Below, one piece after another: positions 59,833-64,000 of a stretch of DNA of 64,000 nt. A model generated the notes under the pieces. That model was not told the DNA's origin. It ran no database searches and saw nothing but the letters and a program-made list of their open reading frames with translations. The stretch is from JACQFK01 sp964619955. GTDB lineage: Bacteria > Planctomycetota > MHYJ01 > JACPRB01. The stretch's first letter is position 1; every line of letters starts with the position of its first letter. The translations under genes and the position numbers were made by a program. Location of the stretch: assembly GCA_964619955.1 (NCBI GenBank), contig CAZUJF010000014.1, positions 60,130-124,129 on the forward strand, given 5' to 3'.

Positions 59833-62800
59833 CTATTTCAGTTCCAGCGTCAGGGCCCGGAAGCGGATTTCGACGGGCCCGCCGGAGTGCAGCTGGAGCG
59901 CGAAGATCCCGCTCCGCGCCGCCTTCGGGTCGTCGAGGTCGACGCAGGGCCGGCCGTTGATGAAGGTTCGGATCCGGCTGCCGACGGCCAGGATCTCGTA
60001 GTCGTTCCACTCGCCGGTCTTCACGAAGGCGTCGCCCGGCTTGTCCCAGAGCAGGCCGCGTCCGTGCTCCTCGTAGAGCTTGCCCCACCAGCCCGGGCCG
60101 ATGTCCGCCTGGCAGCCCTGCATCTCGCCGTCCGGCAGCGCCTTCGAGCGGAACTGGATGCCGCTGTTTTCGAAGCCCTTGTTCTGCATCGGCATCTTCA
60201 CCTGGAGCGTGAGGCGGAAGTCGCCCGCCACGAGGCGGCTGCGCAGGAACTCGTTCCGCGGCTCGCCCTTCAGGCTGCGGCCCACGATCTCGCCGCCCTC
60301 GACCTTCCAGAGCGACGTGTTCCCGTCCCAGCCCTCGAGGTCGCGGCCGTTGAAGAAGGACTTTGCGTTCTCCGCGGTCGCCGGGACGGGGTCGTTCGGA
60401 CGGCCGGCGGAGCGCAGGTAGGCGAAGAGGTCCGACGCCTCCTTCGCGGGGAGGTTTTCGAGCAGCCCCTCCGGCATCACCGAGTGGCGCGTGAAGGCGG
60501 CCGAGAGGACGCGGCGGCGCGGGATCCGTTCCTCCTCCGCGTTCACGGGGCGCAGCACGATCTCCTCGGGGCTTTCGCGGACGAGCAGGCCGTCGAGCAC
60601 GTCGCCGTCCTTCGTGCGCACCCGGAAGAGCCGGTAGCCGCCCTCGATCGCCGCGCTCGGCGTGACGATCGCGCGGAGCAGGTTCTCGGGGTCGCGCAGC
60701 CCGATGCCGTCCAGGTTGGGCCCGATCGGCCCGCCCTCGCCGCGCAGCGTGTGGCAGGTCTGGCAGGTCCGGGCGAAGACGGCCTTTCCGGCGGCCCCGT
60801 CGCCGGGACCCTCCTGGAGTCTGCGGAAGCGGTCGAGCTTCTCCCGGAGGGCGCGCGCCTCGGCCTCGCCCAGCAGGGGAGGCGGGTCGGCGACGATCCG
60901 CTGCTCCGCCCGTCCGTGCAGCCCGGTCCAGGGTTTTCCGAGCGGGACGTGGAAGACCGGATCGCCCGACGCGACGGGTTGATTGTGGAATTCGCGGATC
61001 TGCGCGGCCGTCCGCTCGACGTTCCAGACGCGGTATTCGGCGAACTCGCCCGCCGTCCCGCCCCCGGCGTTCGTGCGGCCGATCTGCAGGCCCTTCAGCG
61101 GAGGGGGATGCGAGCCTTCCGCCGGGTCCGGCTCGCCGTCGAGATAGATCCGGAGCGCGCCCTTCGCGTCGCGCGTGACCGCCACGTGGGTCCAGGTGGA
61201 GGGGGCGATCGCGCGCCGGGCGATGATGCGGTCCCCCTGGCCGGGCCCCGCATAGAGGCGCAGCCGGGCGTCGTGGAAATTGAAGTCGGCGCCGCCGAAG
61301 CGGCAGAGGATCCCGTCCGCGTTCGTGATGCCGGGGTCGAGGCGGACCCAGGTCTCGATCGTGAACGGCCCCTCAAGGTCGATCGCCGTCGCGACGTAGT
61401 CCTCCTCGCCGCCGTTGAGCCGGAGCACGCGCGCGCCGCCGTCCGGGACCAGGCCGAGTTTCTCCCGGGCGTGGGCGTCGAGCGTGTCGGCGGGCAGGCG
61501 CCCCTCCGTGACGGCCCGGACCAGCGCCTGCGCGCGCAGCTGCGAGGCGGAGAGCTGATCGACGGCGCTCTTGCGCAGCGCGGGGGCGAGCGAGGGCCAG
61601 AGTTCGATGACGGCCCCTTCGCCGCCGTCGGTGGAGGCGAGCGCGATCACCGCCTCGCGGCGGAGCTCCGGGTCGGCGCTTCCCGCGAGCTCGCGGAAGA
61701 GGGCGAGCGGGGCGGCGCGCATCTCGCGCAGGGCCTTGAGGGCGGGCAGGGCGCGGCCGCCGCGGGCGAGCGCGACGACCTCGGGCTCCAGGGCCTTGAG
61801 CCGGAAGGCCGAGGCCAGGCGGATCAGGTCGTCCGGCGCCGCCGCGCGGACGGCGTCGGCCAGGGGCAGCCCGGAGGCGTCGATCCGCTGCCGCACGCCG
61901 TAGAGCACCTCGATCGTGCCGGGGAGGGCGAGGAGTTCGACGAGGACTTGGCGCACGTCCCCGTTCCCGGCCTGCCGGGCGAGCAGCACGGCCTCCTCGG
62001 GGGAGGGGACGCGGGGCTTCCGGCCGAGCATCCCCGCGAGCGCGGCGGCGGCGCTCTTCTCCTCGAGCGCGAGCAGCGCGAAGGCGCGGACCTCCTCGGG
62101 CAGATCCGTCGCCGAGGACAGGTACCCGGCGAGTTCCTTCGGACGCTGCTCCAGGGCCCGGCGGATGAGATAGCGCTCGAAGGCGCGTTCCGCCGCGGCG
62201 CCGGTCTGCACGAGATAGCCGCCCTGTTCGGTCTTGACGGTCGGGCCGTCGAGGGCCGGCGGCAGGAGCTTGAGGAGCGCGGCCGGGTCGCCCGCCGCCC
62301 GGATGCTTTCCGCCCGGACCAAGGGATCCGAATCCTCGATCGGGCGCCCGAGGATGCGGACCGCCTCGCGTCTGACGGCGGGGTCGGGGTCGCGGAGCAG
62401 GGCCTCGTCGATCGGCTCCCCCAGCCCTTCCAAAGACCAGAGGGCCAGGAGGCGGCCGTGGGTCCCGCCCCCGGCGGCGATCTCGCGGAGCCGCGGGGCG
62501 AGCGCCCGCGCCGGGCGGTCCACGATCTGGTGCCAGGCGGCGCGCGCCTCCCAGGTGCCGCCCGAGCGCAGCAGGTCCGGGAGCGCCTCCGCGGGGGTTT
62601 TCGTCAGATCCCGCGGCTCGGCGTGCGGCCGCGACGCCGGACGCACCCTCCAGATGCGGCTGCGGGTCTTGTCCCGCTCGGGATGGTTCCGGGGAACCTC
62701 GTTGTGGGAGATGATCTTGTTGTACCAGTCGACGACGTAGAGGCAGCCGTCGGGGCCGGTGTGGATCGCGACGGGCCGGAACCATTCGTCCGTCGTCGTG

Positions 62801-63822
62801 AGGAAATCCTCGAGCTTCTCGAGGCGCCGTCCCGCCCCCTCGCGGTGGACGCGCACGGCCTGGAGGCGCCGCGTGATGGGATTCGCGAGGAACAGGACGC
62901 CGTCCCAGGGCGCGGGGAAGACGCCCTCGTCCTCGGCGCAGGCGAGCCCGGAAAGCCCGGTGCCCCCCATGCGGAAACCCGCCAGGGGCGGGGTCCACGG
63001 CGCGTAGGGCCGCGCCTTGTGGTTGCCGATGCCGGGGTAGCTCGCGCCCGCCTGGAAGGGGACGACGGAATAGCCCAGGTCGTTCGCCTCCTGGATCCAG
63101 AATTCCCCGCGCCGGTCGAGGACGAAGCCCCAGATGTTGTTCAGGCCCCAGCCGACGACCTCGAAGGCCGAGCCGTCCGGCTTGAAGCGGCCGACCTTGC
63201 ACTGGTCGAACGCGGTGAGGGCGCCGTCCTTCGTCCGGACGCGCGACGCGTTGAACGCGCCCTGGGCGAGGTAGATCCAGCCGCCCGGGCCGCGCGTGAA
63301 GCGGTGGGGCATGAGGTGCGAGTCCTGGATGCCGAAGCCGTCGAGGACGACGTCGCGGGCGTCCGCCTTTCCGTCGCCGTCGGCGTCCCGGAAGAAGAGG
63401 ATCTCGGGTCCGTGGCCGACGAGGGCGCCGTCCTTCCAGGGCAGGACCGCCATGGGCATCGCGAGGCCGGAGGCGAAGACGCGGGGCTGCTGCCGTCCGG
63501 GCCTCGTGGGGGTGTCGAAGACGAGGACCTGGTCCTTCCCGCCGTTCCGGTAGAGGGCGGCCGCAGCGGCGGGGTTCTCGTTGCCGTCGACGGGGTACTC
63601 GCCCGCCGTCACGGCCCACATCCGGCCGGCGTCGTCGAACGCGATATCGACGATCTTCGGGACATCGGGGTCGGCCGCGACCAGTTCCACCGCGAAGCCG
63701 GGCGGGACCGTGAAGGTCCGTTGCTCCTCCTCGGCCGGCAGGGGGGAGCGGGGGGACTGCTGCGCTCCTGCCGCCCTCGCGAGCAGCAGGAGCGCCAGGA
63801 GCCGCAGCGCCGGGATCCTCAC
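59833..63822 (-). CDS. Giant PVC-type protein: propeller dehydrogenase-like, HEAT, LamG, cytochrome c and DUF1080 domains
   Basis: 1329 residues. Signal peptide (LRLLALLLLARAAGA), then a glucose/sorbosone-dehydrogenase-like propeller (about 30-400: VPPGFAVELVAADPDVPKIVDIAFDDAGRM, GPGGWIYLAQGAFN, GPDGCLYVVDWYNKIISHNEV). HEAT repeats fill roughly 430-780, a LamG/concanavalin-like domain follows (FTIETWVRLDPGITNADGILCRFGG), then one haem motif CQTCH with VMPEGLLENLP, and last a DUF1080 domain (FFNGRDLEGWDGN, GIQFRSKALPDGEMQG), the fold of 3-keto-disaccharide hydrolases. It likely oxidises or cleaves a bound sugar outside the cell. GTG 63822 is chosen because it overlaps the upstream DUF1501 stop as GTGA and opens the signal peptide. 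Confidence 0.82.
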   Translation of the reverse strand: MRIPALRLLALLLLARAAGAQQSPRSPLPAEEEQRTFTVPPGFAVELVAADPDVPKIVDIAFDDAGRMWAVTAGEYPVDGNENPAAAAALYRNGGKDQVLVFDTPTRPGRQQPRVFASGLAMPMAVLPWKDGALVGHGPEILFFRDADGDGKADARDVVLDGFGIQDSHLMPHRFTRGPGGWIYLAQGAFNASRVRTKDGALTAFDQCKVGRFKPDGSAFEVVGWGLNNIWGFVLDRRGEFWIQEANDLGYSVVPFQAGASYPGIGNHKARPYAPWTPPLAGFRMGGTGLSGLACAEDEGVFPAPWDGVLFLANPITRRLQAVRVHREGAGRRLEKLEDFLTTTDEWFRPVAIHTGPDGCLYVVDWYNKIISHNEVPRNHPERDKTRSRIWRVRPASRPHAEPRDLTKTPAEALPDLLRSGGTWEARAAWHQIVDRPARALAPRLREIAAGGGTHGRLLALWSLEGLGEPIDEALLRDPDPAVRREAVRILGRPIEDSDPLVRAESIRAAGDPAALLKLLPPALDGPTVKTEQGGYLVQTGAAAERAFERYLIRRALEQRPKELAGYLSSATDLPEEVRAFALLALEEKSAAAALAGMLGRKPRVPSPEEAVLLARQAGNGDVRQVLVELLALPGTIEVLYGVRQRIDASGLPLADAVRAAAPDDLIRLASAFRLKALEPEVVALARGGRALPALKALREMRAAPLALFRELAGSADPELRREAVIALASTDGGEGAVIELWPSLAPALRKSAVDQLSASQLRAQALVRAVTEGRLPADTLDAHAREKLGLVPDGGARVLRLNGGEEDYVATAIDLEGPFTIETWVRLDPGITNADGILCRFGGADFNFHDARLRLYAGPGQGDRIIARRAIAPSTWTHVAVTRDAKGALRIYLDGEPDPAEGSHPPPLKGLQIGRTNAGGGTAGEFAEYRVWNVERTAAQIREFHNQPVASGDPVFHVPLGKPWTGLHGRAEQRIVADPPPLLGEAEARALREKLDRFRRLQEGPGDGAAGKAVFARTCQTCHTLRGEGGPIGPNLDGIGLRDPENLLRAIVTPSAAIEGGYRLFRVRTKDGDVLDGLLVRESPEEIVLRPVNAEEERIPRRRVLSAAFTRHSVMPEGLLENLPAKEASDLFAYLRSAGRPNDPVPATAENAKSFFNGRDLEGWDGNTSLWKVEGGEIVGRSLKGEPRNEFLRSRLVAGDFRLTLQVKMPMQNKGFENSGIQFRSKALPDGEMQGCQADIGPGWWGKLYEEHGRGLLWDKPGDAFVKTGEWNDYEILAVGSRIRTFINGRPCVDLDDPKAARSGIFALQLHSGGPVEIRFRALTLELK

Positions 63823-64000
63823 ACGAAGCAGTCCAGGGGGGCGAAGCCCTCGCCCAGCACCGGCCGGCTCGGCGCGCCGAGCCATTTCTCGAGCACCGCG
63901 GCGTAGACGCAGCGGAAGTCCACCGCGTGTTTGAAATTGCCCTGGGGGTTGAGGTCCTCGAAACTGGGGTGCTTGAAGTGCACCCCGTGCTTCAGCCCCG
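63819..64000 (-). CDS. DUF1501 family protein, C-terminal end only (copy 3)
   Basis: The last 60 codons of a gene that continues past the right edge. The frame reads HGVHFKHPSFEDLNPQGNF, then KHAVDFRCVYAAVLEKWLG and ends GFAPLDCFV. This is the C-terminal pattern of planctomycete DUF1501 proteins (DFRxVYAxxLExWLG). Its stop overlaps the GTG start of the giant cytochrome gene, so the two are one operon. Confidence 0.8.
   Translation of the reverse strand, partial: GLKHGVHFKHPSFEDLNPQGNFKHAVDFRCVYAAVLEKWLGAPSRPVLGEGFAPLDCFV

Overview
The window is a very GC-rich bacterial chromosome segment that looks planctomycete-like (Planctomycetota or a close PVC relative). The taxonomic hints are a hydrazine-synthase-alpha-like PD40 cytochrome, three DUF1800 proteins, three DUF1501 proteins (one cut by the window edge), a giant propeller/HEAT/LamG/cytochrome/DUF1080 protein and many secreted glycoside hydrolases. 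The assignment is inference from gene content only. Genes are dense, often overlap by ATGA or GTGA, and the antisense strands carry long GC-driven shadow ORFs that I left out.

Layout: 1-4.0 kb, end of a GH10 protein, an HzsA-like cytochrome and a Rid-like protein. 4.1-9.4 kb, a ferritin-like protein and a 1567-residue 2-oxoacid:ferredoxin oxidoreductase. 9.6-13.1 kb, a ScdA-NnrS-DUF1858-DUF59 fusion, an FmdE-like protein and a small unknown protein. 13.1-20.5 kb, a clade II (Sec-exported) nitrous oxide reductase operon: cytochrome c, nosZ, nosB-like, nosD, nosF, nosY, nosL. 20.6-28.98 kb, polysaccharide-active proteins plus a NapH-like membrane Fe-S protein. 29.2-32.3 kb, DUF1800-DUF1501 operon. 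32.5-34.3 kb, a Cys-rich MarR regulator, a pseudo-receiver and a degenerate radical-SAM-like protein. 34.3-37.2 kb, second DUF1800 gene with a SPASM radical SAM protein. 37.3-40.1 kb, SQR-like flavoprotein, winged-helix regulator and MoaA. 40.2-44.7 kb, an operon led by a qNOR-family protein with nitric oxide dismutase (Nod) signatures, then ferredoxin, a sigma-like protein and a Ser/Thr kinase. 44.9-48.8 kb, an FAD oxidoreductase, a NosR-like flavoprotein and ApbE. 49-52.2 kb, a cupredoxin, a lower-GC unknown gene and a toxin-antitoxin pair in a rearranged patch. 52.2-58.4 kb, DUF1800-DUF1501-MoaD-like-octahaem TPR cytochrome operon. 58.6-64 kb, GH71/99-like protein, the giant cytochrome and the end of a DUF1501 gene.

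How it works together: the window holds machinery for the end of denitrification and NO handling (Nod-like enzyme, NosZ, NnrS/ScdA fusion, several cytochromes), with no nitrate or nitrite reductase in view. Two recurring DNA signals tie distant genes together. One is a 13-bp palindrome RTAAC-N3-GTTAY in front of the nod-like gene, all three DUF1800 operons, the 2-oxoacid oxidoreductase and a few others. The other is a set of six sigma-54 (-24/-12) promoters in front of the NnrS fusion, the nos operon, the pseudo-receiver, the SQR-like flavoprotein, the winged-helix regulator and moaA. The MarR-family protein with a four-cysteine tail, next to one of the palindromes, is my best candidate for the palindrome-binding sensor, but that link is inference. 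I saw no tRNA, rRNA, CRISPR array, insertion sequence or replication origin.
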